A DNA stretch of 64,000 bases, taken from NCBI GenBank assembly GCA_046329195.1, contig JAXLVB010000001.1:2232001-2296000 (forward strand), in the 5' to 3' direction. This document shows positions 42,913-53,204 of the stretch, piece after piece (the stretch's first letter is position 1; each line of letters opens with the position of its first letter). Source of the DNA: JAXLVB01 sp046329195. Lineage in GTDB: Bacteria > Bacteroidota > Bacteroidia > Cytophagales > Spirosomataceae. Both the position numbers and the translations under genes were made by a program. The notes under the pieces were generated by a model, which had not been told where the DNA came from, did not search any database, and saw nothing but the letters and a program-made list of their open reading frames with translations.

Positions 42913-44034
42913 ATGCCTACACTCCATACCGTTGTCACCAAAGAGCAGCTTCGGACCTTTATTTATTTGCCCAAGCTCATCCATCAGCATCATGCCAACT
43001 GGGTACCACCCCTTTATGACGACGAGTGGAAATTTTATGACCCCACCGAAAACCGTGCCTTGCAGCAATCAGACACGGTATTGGTACTGGCCTATGAGGG
43101 CGATAAACCCGTAGGGCGTATTATGGGGATTATCCCCCACGAATACAATCAGCTCAAAGGCGAGCAAACGGCCCGTTTCTATAACCTCGACTGCTTTGAC
43201 GACGCTTCGATAGCGCAAGCACTCATCGGTTTTGTAGAAGACTGGGCTCGCTCTAATGGAGCTACCCAGATGATTGGCCCGTTTGGGTTTTCGGACAAAG
43301 ATCCACAAGGAGCTCAAATAGAGGGTTTTGAACACTTGCCTGTGATAGCCACTGCCACCAATCTGCCCTATATTCCAACATTTATAACCCAACAAGGCTA
43401 TCAGAAGTTGATTGATTGCTTGGTGTATCGATTGGACATCCCGAAGCAGTTACCAGCCACTTACGAGCGAGTGTTGGAGCGAGTCTTGCGCAATCAGCAA
43501 CTTCGGATGATTGAATTCAGCTCACGCAAGGCATTGAAGCCGTATATCGTGCCGGTGTTGCGCTTGGTCAACGAAACCTACGAACCACTGTTTGGCTTTG
43601 TTCCTATGACAGAAGCCGAAATGAAGCACTTTGCTGCGCAATATTTACCGATTCTTGACCCCGCTTTCGTGAAAGTAATTGTTGACACCACAGGCAACCC
43701 GGTGGCGTTTGTGGTAGCTATGCCTGATTTGAGCAAAGGGATTCAAAAAGCCAAGGGAAAGATTTTTCCGTTTGGCTTTATTCATATCTTGTTAGAAGCT
43801 CGCAAAACCAAGCAGTTGGACTTGCTCTTGGGAGCTGTCCGACCTGCCTATCGAGGCCGAGGCCTGACGATACTAATGGGTAAACGCCTCTTTGACGAAG
43901 CCCTCAAACGAGGACTCACCTACATTGATAGCCACTTAGTACTCGAAACTAACACCCTCATGCGGGCCGAACTCGAAAACTTAGGTGGAGTGGTGTATAA
44001 GCGCTATCGAGTTTATGAAAAAACGCTTGGCTAA
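42913..44034 (+). CDS. GNAT-like N-acetyltransferase family protein
   Basis: The 373-residue protein is a long GNAT-like protein: an N-terminal domain with VLVLAYEGDKPVGRIMGIIP and FVEDWARSNGATQMIGPFGF, and a C-terminal part with LLLGAVRPAYRGRGLTILMG, the acetyl-CoA-binding Arg-Gly-Arg-Gly segment. The substrate is unknown. It lies 1 base after the SMP-30-like gene and is surely co-transcribed. The function of that pairing is not known to me. Confidence 0.78.
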   Translation: MPTLHTVVTKEQLRTFIYLPKLIHQHHANWVPPLYDDEWKFYDPTENRALQQSDTVLVLAYEGDKPVGRIMGIIPHEYNQLKGEQTARFYNLDCFDDASIAQALIGFVEDWARSNGATQMIGPFGFSDKDPQGAQIEGFEHLPVIATATNLPYIPTFITQQGYQKLIDCLVYRLDIPKQLPATYERVLERVLRNQQLRMIEFSSRKALKPYIVPVLRLVNETYEPLFGFVPMTEAEMKHFAAQYLPILDPAFVKVIVDTTGNPVAFVVAMPDLSKGIQKAKGKIFPFGFIHILLEARKTKQLDLLLGAVRPAYRGRGLTILMGKRLFDEALKRGLTYIDSHLVLETNTLMRAELENLGGVVYKRYRVYEKTLG

Positions 44035-44039
44035 GGCCT

Positions 44040-44073
44040 AAAAAAAGAGGTAAGAGCGAACCCTCTTACCTCT
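44040..44073 (-). terminator. Terminator after the susCD-like operon
   Basis: AGAGGTAAGAG (44046-44056) and CTCTTACCTCT (44063-44073) form an 11-base stem. On the minus strand it ends in a T-run (the A-run at 44040-44046), so it mainly serves the SusD-like gene and lies between convergent genes. Confidence 0.7.
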
Positions 44074-44154
44074 AAAACGTTTCATTCAATGCTACTAATC
44101 AAAAGTCAAGAAAGCGTGTGAATAGTAGTAAGTCGCATTTTAGTTACTTACGAA

Positions 44155-45966
44155 TTAATAACCAGAGTTTTGTGGGAACTTAGGCCCTTCAGTTACTCGG
44201 TCAATCTGAGATTGAGGGATGGGTCTTAGTAGGTGAAAATCTTGTACGTATGGTGCTGCTTCGGGGTTCCATGCCTTTACTCTTCGTACCAGCGAACGGG
44301 TACGTACCAAATCGTGCCAACGTTGCCATTCGCCGAAGAACTCACGACTCCGTTCGTCCAAAATAAAGTCTATCGTCACATCATTGGCCGAAATCGCCAT
44401 GGCAGCAGCAGCAGCAGCATTTTGGGCTGTTGTGTTGGTTTTACGATAGGCGGCTCGTTGGCGCACTACGTTGATTAACGAAGCTGCTTTGGCCAAATCG
44501 CCTGCTTTGAAATACGCCTCGGCTCCTGTTAGATACACATCCGAAAAGCGATACAAAACGCAAGGCCGAGTAGATGGGTCGTTGAAGTTAGCCCCTCGGC
44601 TAGGATCCATAAATTTCTTGAGCGCAGGGAAAATACCATTGTTCCATAAACTTGGCGGCACCACAATGCCTTTGAAAGGTCGTGTTCCGATAAACTGGGG
44701 AGCCCCTGGTACTTCATAATCGGTAATCAAAACGGCCGTATCCACCCCCACTTGCGTAGTATAACCAATGCCTCGGCTGTTGTTAGATGCAGTAGCAGTA
44801 TTAGTGATAGCGGTGTTTGCAATATATACGGTGTAAAACGAATTAGCGAAACGAGAATCCACATCTCGCTTGGTAAAGGCTTGGTCTAAGAAATAATTCT
44901 TACCAGCATTATCGCCTGATGGCCATTTATAGCTGTTAGGGCGCATCCGAACGTACGGGCGTCCGTAATACGAATCCCTAATCATTCCTGAAGTACCACT
45001 ATTTACCAAGCTTCCTGAAGCATTCTTAAATGAATTAACGCCACTGTTGTTGGGGTAATTCCAGTTCGTAAACCAAGGCGTTAGGTTTTGTGCGGCCCCA
45101 CCGCTGGCACCTCCACCAACGGTATAATAACCGTATTTAGGGTCGAGTACGTGGTCACTTACAAACATGGTTTCTTTGCCATAGTCGTTGGCTGGCAAAA
45201 AGGCATCGCCATAGTCTTGCCATAAGTCAAGGCCGTAAGTGGCTTTGTTGGCAATAATGTCAGCGCAGATGGAGGCCGCTTGCGTAAAGTCAGCCGCTGT
45301 GTTGTTGAGCCAGCCACGAGTCAAATAGACCTTGGCCAACAGTAGTTGAGCCACTGGTTTGGTAGCGGCTTTGCTCAAGAATGGTGCCGTTGGCGTGTTA
45401 GGCAAATCAGCAGCGGCTTCGGTTAAATCTTTGATAATCTGATTGTAAACGTCGGCTACAGGCTGGCGTGAGTCGGCTTGTGAAGGCACCGTAATAAACT
45501 CGGTATGAAGCGGAACATCGCCCCAAGTTTGTACTAGATAAAAATACCAAAAACCCCGTAAAAACTTAGCTTGAGCCAAATATTGTTTGCGAGTAGCTTC
45601 TGGCAAGTCAATCGTTTTGCCGTATTGGAGCACGCCATTGAGGGTGTTGATATCCTGAAAAGCAATAGACCACGCTGAACCAAAGTTGCTGCTATTGAGG
45701 CCGTTGTAGGTGAAGACTGGCCCACTGCCACTAGCACCTAACAGAAACTCGTCGGTGCCCACTTGCATTTCGTTGGTAAAACCTTCGGTACCCCATTGGC
45801 TCCGGATGTCGTTATAGACTCCTGCAATACCACCGAGCACCCCTGCGGGGCTGTTAAAGAATGAAGGTACAATCTGCGACTGGGGGTTTTCTTCCAGTAT
45901 GCTTTCACACCCCAAATTAAACAAAGCGACTAACGCAATAATGAATAAAAGTTTATGTTTTTTCAT
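44155..45966 (-). CDS. SusD/RagB-family nutrient-binding lipoprotein
   Basis: From the ATG at 45966 the protein has 603 residues. It has a lipoprotein signal (MKKHKLLFIIALVALFNLGC) and the SusD features: an early CESILEENPQSQIVPSFFNS, TPR-like helices (LPEATRKQYLAQAKFLRGFW), and a late FMDPSRGANFNDPSTRPCVL and GEWQRWHDLVRTR. It is an outer-membrane surface lipoprotein that caps the SusC barrel and binds the substrate. It follows SusC by 13 bases. The substrate is unknown, and no glycoside hydrolase is adjacent. An upstream in-frame ATG at 46002 is disfavoured. Confidence 0.92.
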   Translation of the reverse strand: MKKHKLLFIIALVALFNLGCESILEENPQSQIVPSFFNSPAGVLGGIAGVYNDIRSQWGTEGFTNEMQVGTDEFLLGASGSGPVFTYNGLNSSNFGSAWSIAFQDINTLNGVLQYGKTIDLPEATRKQYLAQAKFLRGFWYFYLVQTWGDVPLHTEFITVPSQADSRQPVADVYNQIIKDLTEAAADLPNTPTAPFLSKAATKPVAQLLLAKVYLTRGWLNNTAADFTQAASICADIIANKATYGLDLWQDYGDAFLPANDYGKETMFVSDHVLDPKYGYYTVGGGASGGAAQNLTPWFTNWNYPNNSGVNSFKNASGSLVNSGTSGMIRDSYYGRPYVRMRPNSYKWPSGDNAGKNYFLDQAFTKRDVDSRFANSFYTVYIANTAITNTATASNNSRGIGYTTQVGVDTAVLITDYEVPGAPQFIGTRPFKGIVVPPSLWNNGIFPALKKFMDPSRGANFNDPSTRPCVLYRFSDVYLTGAEAYFKAGDLAKAASLINVVRQRAAYRKTNTTAQNAAAAAAMAISANDVTIDFILDERSREFFGEWQRWHDLVRTRSLVRRVKAWNPEAAPYVQDFHLLRPIPQSQIDRVTEGPKFPQNSGY

Positions 45967-45979
45967 GTTTTTCGCAAGG

Positions 45980-48900
45980 TTAGAATTTAAGATTGAAACC
46001 AAGAGTAAATTGCCGTACCGGAGGGTTGTTCATGTTAACCGTAATCTGCCGTCCGGGTGTACTGGCATCGCTCGCACTAGTAGGGTTGAGGGCGCCACCA
46101 TAGCCGTTTCCTTCTGGGTCAACGGTAAGATTATCTTTCACTAATGGAGAGTAGAGGATAAAGGGATTGGTAGCGTTGAGGTAAAGCCGGGCCGAGGTCA
46201 TCCCTACTTTTTTGAGGAGTTTACCAGAGAAGGTGTAGCCTAAATTGATACTTCTGCACTTGATAAACGAACCGTCGTAGTAGCCCAGCGTAGAGCCAAA
46301 ATAGGCCACAGCGCCACCTGCATCAGGGGCTGGGAATGTGGTAGAAGGATTATCTTTTGTCCAATAATCTACTTTGACCTGATTGACACGGCTTTGGTTA
46401 AAAAACGCAAATCCTCCTGAGCCAGCGGCATCGCCTGTCAGATACGGTACTACGACCTTCATACCCATGCGGGCATATACCACTACCGAAGCGTCGAAGT
46501 TCTTGTAACTGAATCGGTTGGTGATACCACCTTCCCATTTTGGCTGGAAGTTCCCGATAATCTGACGGTCGTCGGCAGTGATTTTGCCGTCGCCATTAAG
46601 GTCTTCTACTCTGATTTGCCCAGGGTATTGCACGGGTGAAGTTTGCTTGGCCAAAGTACCATTGTCAGCATCGGTTTGCTGCCAAATTCCCAATTTTCGG
46701 TAGTCGTAAATCACGGTAAGTGGCTGCCCTACAAACCATCCATTGCCTTTATTGAACTGCTCTTCGGGAGTAGTCAGCTGGGTGATTTTTTCTCGGTTGA
46801 AGAAATACGTTACATCGGCACTCCAGTTGAAGCCCTTTGGATTTCGCATAATCTCAAAAGTCAACGACGACTCAAAGCCTTTTCCTTCGGTACGCCCAAG
46901 GTTTTTCAAGGTAGAGCCAGCGCCGTTGCTTGGAGGTAAGCTTACCGACAACAAGATGTCTTTGGTTTCTTGTTGATAAATATCAATGGCTCCTGTAATT
47001 CGGTTATTCAAGAAGCCAAACTCAAGCCCTATGTCAAACTGGGAGGTTGATTGCCAACCCAAGTTAGCTGCCGGAAGGCTTGTTACGGTATAAGCCAATT
47101 GTTGACCAGCCGTAGAAGTACCAAAGTTGTAATAACCAGCTGATAAGGCTCCTAGCGTAGCGTAGGCGCCCACATTTCGGTTACCCGAGATTCCCCAACC
47201 GCCTCTTATTTTTAGGTTAGACAAAAAGGATACTCCCTTCATAAAATCTTCGTCAATCATGTTCCAGCCTACACCAATAGACGGGTAGTTGAAGTACTGA
47301 TTGCCAGGCGATAAGGTTGAAGAACCATCTCGACGCATAGTGAGTGTCAGCAGGTAACGGTCGTTATAGCTATAGTTAATGCGGCCCATATAAGACAACA
47401 ACCCTATTTCCGAAAATGAACCACTACCGGTAGGTTGACCACTGGCCAAGGCAAAGTTGGAGTTCAAGATATAATCAGCAGGTATGCCTTTTACATTGAA
47501 ACTGCTTCCTAACGAATGGTTTTTAGTGACCTCAAACAGACCCGTAAAGCCGATTTTATGTTTTTGGGCGAACGTCTTATCGTAATACAACAAGTGTTGG
47601 AGGTTGACATCCCAAAATTCAGTATTGCTAACGTCTGCATTAGATGATGACTGTACCGTGGCACTGTTTACATAGGTGAGAGGGCCACTGTAACCGTTAA
47701 AGCCAGATTGGCTATAGTTTAAACCTGCGTTGAAGCGATAACGGAGGCCGTCCAAAATATTTACTTCGGCATAGAGGCTATTGAAGGTTCTGAGCGACCT
47801 CGTTTGTGACAGAATAGCACTTGACTTTGTAATCAAGGTCAAGGGGCTGATCTGAGCTGCATCAATCGAACCAACTGCCGGAGTCAGATTGACGGTGCCA
47901 TCGGCGTTGTAAGGAGCGGCCAATGGAGTGAGCCGTACCAAGCCCGATGGGATTCCACCGCCACCAGGGTTATTGGTATAAGTGAGGGTGTTGATGGTAT
48001 TCAAGCCAATTTTGACTCGTTTACCAATCTTCTGGTCAATGGTAGCACGAATGGTGGCCCGCTGAAAGTTTTGGTTAGGAATAATACCGGTTTCGTTCAA
48101 ATAGCCCAACCCTAAGCTATACTGGGTGTTTTCGACACCCCCTTGTAAGCCAATTTGGTGGCTTGTCATGTAGCCTTGCTTATAGAGCAGGTCTTGCCAA
48201 TTGGTAGAAATTCCCGCAGCTAAGGCATCTTTTTCGGCCTGTGTAAGCAAATAACTGGAGGTACCTACATTGTTTGGATACCCGCTTCGGTTGTAGGTAG
48301 CCGCATCTTCTTTAAACTTGGCGTACTCAGCACCATTCATGACGTTGTATTTGCCCATGATATTGGTAGTACCATAGTATCCGTCGTAGGTAAGGACAGG
48401 CTTGCCAACTTTGCCTCGCTTGGTCGTAATCAAAATAACCCCACCAGCCCCTCTTGAGCCGTAAATGGCTGTTGCAGAGGCATCTTTTAAGATTTCGAGA
48501 TTAGCAATGTCGTCGGGGTTGATGTCGTTGAGGCCGCCAAACGGAATGCCATCTACCACTACCAAAGGGCCATCAAGTGCATCGCTGGAGCCAGAGCTGG
48601 TAGTAAGTGTACGGTTTCCTCTAATTCTAATCTGCCCTTGCGAACCTGGCGTAGAGCCGTTGCTGATGATGGTTACCCCAGCGGCTCGGCCTTTGAGTTG
48701 GTTGATAAGGTTAGGTGCGGGGACTTCTTTGAGAGTAGCTTCATTAACCGAAACCACCGCTCCCGTTACGTCTCTTTTGCGCTGTGTACCATAACCAACT
48801 ACTACAACTTCGTTAAGTGTTTTGGTATCAGTGAGGAGTGTAATGTTGATAGTCTTTTGATTTCCAACGGTTACTTCTTGGGTGATGTATCCCACAAACG

Positions 48901-49483
48901 AAAACACCAACACCGCAGTGGTTTCGTTGTTACCCAGCGATAGTTTGTAGTTACCGTTAGCATCTGTAATGACGCCTCGTGTCGTAGATTTGACCTGAAT
49001 ACTCACACCAGGGATACCTTGACCTGACTCATCGGTAACTCGCCCCGAGACGTCTATGGCTTTGGCTTCTTCAAGACTGGCTTCGTTGGAGGGATTTTGT
49101 TGGGGAAACGTAGGCGGAGGCGTGAACCTCTTAATGATTATTTGTTGTCCTACTACCTCATAACTAAGATTAAGCGGTGTCAAGATATGTTCTAAGACTA
49201 AAGAAAGCTGCTCGTTATTAGCTTGATAACTAACTTTTCGCTTCGATTGAACAATTTCTCGACTAAACAGGAAGCGCACGTTTGTCAGTTTTTCAATTCG
49301 TTTGATAACGACCTCAGCATCTTGGTCGTATGCAGAAAAGCTAACTCGTCGATTCAATAATTCTTGTGCTTTACCGTCGAAGGCAAATGCAATGTGAGCA
49401 AGGGTAAGCACAAGCAAGATTTGCAGACCTGAAATTCTCATAATCCTGATCCAAACTTGGTGATTAATTGAGCGGTAATGCAT
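45980..49483 (-). CDS. SusC/RagA-family TonB-dependent transporter with STN domain
   Basis: From the ATG at 49483 the protein has 1167 residues: a signal peptide (ISGLQILLVLTLAHIAFAFD), an STN domain (RRVSFSAYDQDAEVVIKRIE to YEVVGQQIIIKRF) and a carboxypeptidase-D-like domain (VSGRVTDESGQGIPGVSIQV). The TonB-box/plug region (LNEVVVVGYGTQRKRDVTGA) and the large barrel follow. The STN domain contacts a FecR-type anti-sigma factor, and such a gene lies just upstream. Substrate binding would therefore switch on the ECF sigma factor. A longer start to 49588 adds residues without signal features; an ATG at 49441 is also possible. Confidence 0.93.
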   Translation of the reverse strand: MHYRSINHQVWIRIMRISGLQILLVLTLAHIAFAFDGKAQELLNRRVSFSAYDQDAEVVIKRIEKLTNVRFLFSREIVQSKRKVSYQANNEQLSLVLEHILTPLNLSYEVVGQQIIIKRFTPPPTFPQQNPSNEASLEEAKAIDVSGRVTDESGQGIPGVSIQVKSTTRGVITDANGNYKLSLGNNETTAVLVFSFVGYITQEVTVGNQKTINITLLTDTKTLNEVVVVGYGTQRKRDVTGAVVSVNEATLKEVPAPNLINQLKGRAAGVTIISNGSTPGSQGQIRIRGNRTLTTSSGSSDALDGPLVVVDGIPFGGLNDINPDDIANLEILKDASATAIYGSRGAGGVILITTKRGKVGKPVLTYDGYYGTTNIMGKYNVMNGAEYAKFKEDAATYNRSGYPNNVGTSSYLLTQAEKDALAAGISTNWQDLLYKQGYMTSHQIGLQGGVENTQYSLGLGYLNETGIIPNQNFQRATIRATIDQKIGKRVKIGLNTINTLTYTNNPGGGGIPSGLVRLTPLAAPYNADGTVNLTPAVGSIDAAQISPLTLITKSSAILSQTRSLRTFNSLYAEVNILDGLRYRFNAGLNYSQSGFNGYSGPLTYVNSATVQSSSNADVSNTEFWDVNLQHLLYYDKTFAQKHKIGFTGLFEVTKNHSLGSSFNVKGIPADYILNSNFALASGQPTGSGSFSEIGLLSYMGRINYSYNDRYLLTLTMRRDGSSTLSPGNQYFNYPSIGVGWNMIDEDFMKGVSFLSNLKIRGGWGISGNRNVGAYATLGALSAGYYNFGTSTAGQQLAYTVTSLPAANLGWQSTSQFDIGLEFGFLNNRITGAIDIYQQETKDILLSVSLPPSNGAGSTLKNLGRTEGKGFESSLTFEIMRNPKGFNWSADVTYFFNREKITQLTTPEEQFNKGNGWFVGQPLTVIYDYRKLGIWQQTDADNGTLAKQTSPVQYPGQIRVEDLNGDGKITADDRQIIGNFQPKWEGGITNRFSYKNFDASVVVYARMGMKVVVPYLTGDAAGSGGFAFFNQSRVNQVKVDYWTKDNPSTTFPAPDAGGAVAYFGSTLGYYDGSFIKCRSINLGYTFSGKLLKKVGMTSARLYLNATNPFILYSPLVKDNLTVDPEGNGYGGALNPTSASDASTPGRQITVNMNNPPVRQFTLGFNLKF

Positions 49484-49586
49484 ACATTTGTTTGTTTTTG
49501 TTGTTTTGGAAGAAAATGACAAAAAAACCCAAGGCCCTCTCTGATAAAGGGGAGAATGTGTGTATATGACACATTTTTGGGACTTC

Positions 49587-49615
49587 AAGCGGTAGTGTTG
49601 GGAGCACTATCGCTT
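49587..49615. promoter_or_regulatory. Hairpin in the FecR-SusC spacer
   Basis: AAGCGGTAGTG (49587-49597) and CACTATCGCTT (49605-49615) pair with one G-U. On the minus strand no T-run follows, so on the SusC leader it is more a leader structure than a terminator. Confidence 0.45.
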
Positions 49616-49679
49616 TTCTTGTTTAAGAAAGCGGATAGTTTTTACTTCATAGAAATAGGTTTTAAGGTTAAAAGAACGA

Positions 49680-50744
49680 TTAATTGCAACCTTTGCTGTG
49701 AATGACTACTTTGCCGTCCACGACTTCATAGCTTGACTCAATAGTCAGACAGATAAGGTGAATTTTTTCCAGAAAAGGCACTCCTTCAAGTTGCCCTGTA
49801 AACGTACAAGATTTGAGTAAGTCTCGCTCATATTGAATCGGCATGTGATAATTGGATTCGAGCAAAGAGAAGATGTCCGTCACGGGCGTATAATCAAATA
49901 CAAATTCTTGTGCAACAATGTCTGAAGGATCTTCGTCAGACATCTTGTTTTCGTACTTTACTACTTTTTCTGTTTTGGTTTCAAGGTTAAGGCGTTCGTT
50001 CATCGTTAGCAAAACAGATTTTTCGGGCGTAGCAATAGGTGTTACGGTCACTTTTCCTGTTTTCACTATCACATAAGCAGTGGTTTCATTGCGAAAAGAG
50101 TGAATTTGAAAACTCGTTCCTAACACTTTAGTCGTGAGGTTCGAGGTGTAAACGATAAACGGCTTAGCAGCGTCTTTGGTGACTTCAAAAAAACCTTCAC
50201 CTTGCAAATACACTTCTCGAAGCGCTTGGGTACTTTGCTGCCGAAACCGCAACTGACTTTTGGGCGATAAAAGCACCGACGAATTATCAGGCAGCAACAC
50301 TACTACGGCTTGTTGAGTGGTATTGCTAATCGTTTTCCATTCGGCTATTTGTTCTTGTCTAGTGGTCTTGTTTTGAGCTAACTCTTGCGTATCGGATTGT
50401 CTAAATTGCCACCAGCCTAGCATGATAATCACCGCTGCAGCAGCAGCCCACGAAACCCACTGCCAGCCGAAACGAGGTTTTTCATCAGCTTTGTTATCAG
50501 GCATTAAGCTAATGATTTGCTCAGTTTTGGCGCTGATTTCTTGGTTTGAAAGGGTGGTGGGCTTACCCTCTAATACCAAAAAAGTTGCCACTGCCTGCTC
50601 ATAAATTTCTTGTTTGTCAGGATGGCTGGCCAGCCATTGTTGCCAGTACAAACGATCCTCGGGATGCTTCTGGGTCATCCAGCGCCGAAAAGTAGCATCT
50701 TCTAAGAAATCAGTAATCGAAAGGGTATCGAGTGGCAGCGCCAT
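49680..50744 (-). CDS. FecR-family anti-sigma factor
   Basis: The 354-residue protein has an N-terminal cytoplasmic part with WQQWLASHPDKQEIYEQAV. One membrane helix follows (WVSWAAAAAVIIMLGWWQF), then the periplasmic FecR domain (VVLLPDNSSVLLSPKSQLRF, REVYLQGEGFFEVTKDAAKP, TKVLGTSFQIHSF) and a DUF4974-like end (FDYTPVTDIFSLLESNYHMP). It would hold the ECF sigma factor inactive until signalled by the STN domain of SusC. It lies between the sigma gene (64 bases upstream) and the SusC gene. Confidence 0.92.
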   Translation of the reverse strand: MALPLDTLSITDFLEDATFRRWMTQKHPEDRLYWQQWLASHPDKQEIYEQAVATFLVLEGKPTTLSNQEISAKTEQIISLMPDNKADEKPRFGWQWVSWAAAAAVIIMLGWWQFRQSDTQELAQNKTTRQEQIAEWKTISNTTQQAVVVLLPDNSSVLLSPKSQLRFRQQSTQALREVYLQGEGFFEVTKDAAKPFIVYTSNLTTKVLGTSFQIHSFRNETTAYVIVKTGKVTVTPIATPEKSVLLTMNERLNLETKTEKVVKYENKMSDEDPSDIVAQEFVFDYTPVTDIFSLLESNYHMPIQYERDLLKSCTFTGQLEGVPFLEKIHLICLTIESSYEVVDGKVVIHSKGCN

Positions 50745-50808
50745 TGGTACTTTTTGGGTATTTTTATTGATAATATGAAGATACTAAGCCAATATACCCT
50801 TCTGAAAG

Positions 50809-51402
50809 CTAATTTTTTTTCAAAAAAATACAAATTAAGAAAAATACAGGGGCAACTAACAGTCGGCTGCGGAGTTTGGAGAGGGCTTTTTGAAGGAAGT
50901 TAGAAACCGACTGCCGATTGACATTCATGACTTCGGCAATTTCGGTGACGGATAGGTTCTCATAATAGCGCAGATAAAGCGCTTCTCGCTCACGAGGGGG
51001 TAAAGCCGACAGCTCCCGATTGAGTTCGTTCACCTGATGCATTGCCGACTCTTCTCGAATCATGAGGGTTTCGGCGTCGATTTCATCCGGTAGCGACGAA
51101 TCCCAGTCTAATTCAGTAGGCAACACGTGTTTTTCGGAGCGTAAGTACTGAAAAATACCATGCCTCAACGACTTGAGTAAGTAGTGCTTTACGGAGTCGG
51201 TATCGTTGATGTGGAGGCGGTTTTGCCAAAGATGCAGGAATAGTTCTTGGATGCAATCTTCAACGATGGCGTCGTCAATCATAAATTTTAACCCATAGTG
51301 CTTCAGCACACGATAATAACGCTCGGCCAAGAGGCCCAAGGCGTGCTTATCGCCCTCCCGATATGATAGCCATAGCGTTTGGTCTTCGGTTAAGGTATTC
51401 AT
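50809..51402 (-). CDS. ECF RNA polymerase sigma factor (Bacteroidota FecI-like)
   Basis: The 197-residue protein has sigma region 2 (VEDCIQELFLHLWQNRLHIN) and region 4 (LPPREREALYLRYYENLSVT, EIAEVMNVNRQSVSNFLQKA). It has the size and order of Bacteroidota ECF factors paired with FecR. It would drive its own operon and the SusCD pair in response to substrate. The start at 51402 is supported by length; no clear TAnnTTTG element was seen upstream. Confidence 0.92.
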   Translation of the reverse strand: MNTLTEDQTLWLSYREGDKHALGLLAERYYRVLKHYGLKFMIDDAIVEDCIQELFLHLWQNRLHINDTDSVKHYLLKSLRHGIFQYLRSEKHVLPTELDWDSSLPDEIDAETLMIREESAMHQVNELNRELSALPPREREALYLRYYENLSVTEIAEVMNVNRQSVSNFLQKALSKLRSRLLVAPVFFLICIFLKKN

Positions 51403-51608
51403 AATAAAGCCAGTGGATAAACAGAATGCTTCAAAGTAAGGGTAAATATCCTAACAAAAATAGGAAAGTTTATACAAAATTTCTACCTAATGCAATTATG
51501 TGAATAAACAAAGAACGATTCAGAAGGGTTTGGAGTTACTAATGACTGGCTCTCTTGTTTTAGGGTATTGCTTGACCTAATACCTGATTTGCTACGGATG
51601 CTGAACCC

Positions 51609-52832
51609 ATGATTACCCAAACGCTATCTCTATATCGAAAGGCCTACGGCGGGCTGTCTAAGTCAACGTGGTTGTTAGCATTGGTAATGCTCATCAACCG
51701 AAGCGGTACGATGGTCGTGCCGTTCTTGACGGTGTATCTGACCCAGTCGTTGCATTTTAGCATTGCGCAAGCGGGTATCATCATGGGGATTTTTGGCGTT
51801 GGAGCTGTCATTGGGGCTTATATTGGGGGCATCCTGACCGACCGTTTCGGCTATTACCTGATTCAACTCTGGACTTTGGTACTTGGCGGTGCTTTATTTA
51901 TCGTATTGGGACAGATGCAGACCTTTGAAGGTATCACCATTTGTATCTTTTTGCAGAGCATGGTAGGTGAGGCGTTTCGGCCAGCCAATGCGGCTTCTGT
52001 TGCTTTTTACAGTACGCCCCAAACCCGCACCCGTTCGTTTTCACTCAATCGGCTGGCTATCAACTTGGGTTGGTCGGTAGGCCCTGCGGTAGGTGGATTG
52101 CTGGCTTCGTACCGCTATGAGGCGTTGTTTTGGGTAGATGGCATCACTTGTATCTTGGCAGGTGTGGTGTTTTGGTTTTTTCTTCAACCCAGCAAAGTAA
52201 CCCTTCACGATGACCCACCTCCTCCGACCGACACGGCTCATTCGGCCTATCGGGATGGCATTTATCTAGCTTTTGTTGCTTTTGTGACACTCAACGCCTT
52301 GAGTTTTTTCCAGTTTTTTTCAACGGTCTCGGTTTATCTCAAAACCATCCAGCACTTAGCCGAATGGCAGATTGGGCTGGTGATGGCTACCAACGGCCTT
52401 GTCATTGTGTTCACCGAAATGCTGCTGGTGTATCAGCTGGAGGGCAAGCGACCTGTGTTGTTTTATGTGGCATGGGGTGTGGGTGTGATAGGAACTTCCT
52501 TTTTCTTGCTCAATGTATTCCAACACAGTACTGTAGGGGTGGTGTTGGTGATTGTGGTGGGGCTAACGCTGGGCGAGATGCTCTCGATGCCTTTTATGAA
52601 TAGCTTTTGGATAAACCGAGCCAATACCCATAATCGGGGGCAATATGCGGCTTTATATACCATGTGTTATTCAGTGGCACATATCGGAGCGCCGCTGCTA
52701 GGTACGCAACTGGTAAGCCACTTTGGGTTTGAAGTACTGTGGAATGCGGTCAGTGTTTTGTGTCTGTGTTCGGTAATCGGTTTTATCTGGTTGCAGAAGG
52801 TGCTGAGAGCAGCGGAAAAGGGAGAGTTTTAG
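51609..52832 (+). CDS. MFS transporter
   Basis: The 407-residue protein has about 12 membrane helices. The MFS motif A is visible as GVGAVIGAYIGGILTDRFGY between helices 2 and 3, and a long cytoplasmic loop follows helix 6. It resembles multidrug-type (MdtH/YfcJ-like) exporters, but the substrate is unknown. It is divergent from the sigma factor gene and has no close partner. Confidence 0.85.
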   Translation: MITQTLSLYRKAYGGLSKSTWLLALVMLINRSGTMVVPFLTVYLTQSLHFSIAQAGIIMGIFGVGAVIGAYIGGILTDRFGYYLIQLWTLVLGGALFIVLGQMQTFEGITICIFLQSMVGEAFRPANAASVAFYSTPQTRTRSFSLNRLAINLGWSVGPAVGGLLASYRYEALFWVDGITCILAGVVFWFFLQPSKVTLHDDPPPPTDTAHSAYRDGIYLAFVAFVTLNALSFFQFFSTVSVYLKTIQHLAEWQIGLVMATNGLVIVFTEMLLVYQLEGKRPVLFYVAWGVGVIGTSFFLLNVFQHSTVGVVLVIVVGLTLGEMLSMPFMNSFWINRANTHNRGQYAALYTMCYSVAHIGAPLLGTQLVSHFGFEVLWNAVSVLCLCSVIGFIWLQKVLRAAEKGEF

Positions 52833-53204
52833 GTTTATTTTTGTAATAGTATGTTAGGGGTAAGTTAGGCACTTGATAGAAGTTACTATAGACATAACCT
52901 TTGCTTGACTTTGAGGTAGTAGTGATCTTGAAGTAAAAACTAAAAAGTAACTTATGCCCATTTTTCAAGCTCTTTTGGGATTTCTCGTTTAAACATGTTA
53001 CAGAATTAGAATAAAAAATCAAAATAGATGTAATAAAATTAGGGTAAATGGCTAAATGAGCCATTTTGATAGGCTTCGGATTACTATCGAATCTGGGGTT
53101 AGGTTTTATGATGTAGCATCCCCTTGTCTGCTTAGGTTAAATCAAAAAAACGCCGATAGAAGCAACTCTACCGACGTTTGGAAGTTTAGAAGGTATGTAA
53201 AATC
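52833..53204. other. 372-base spacer
   Basis: This gap between convergent genes is AT-rich, with no gene or RNA recognised. Its right end holds the terminator of the dab operon (53144-53179). Confidence 0.5.
53144..53179 (-). terminator. Terminator of the dab operon
   Basis: Arms 53148-53160 and 53167-53179 form a 13-base stem with two mismatches. On the minus strand it is followed by a T-run (from A residues at 53144-53150), 25 bases after the dabB stop codon. Confidence 0.6.
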
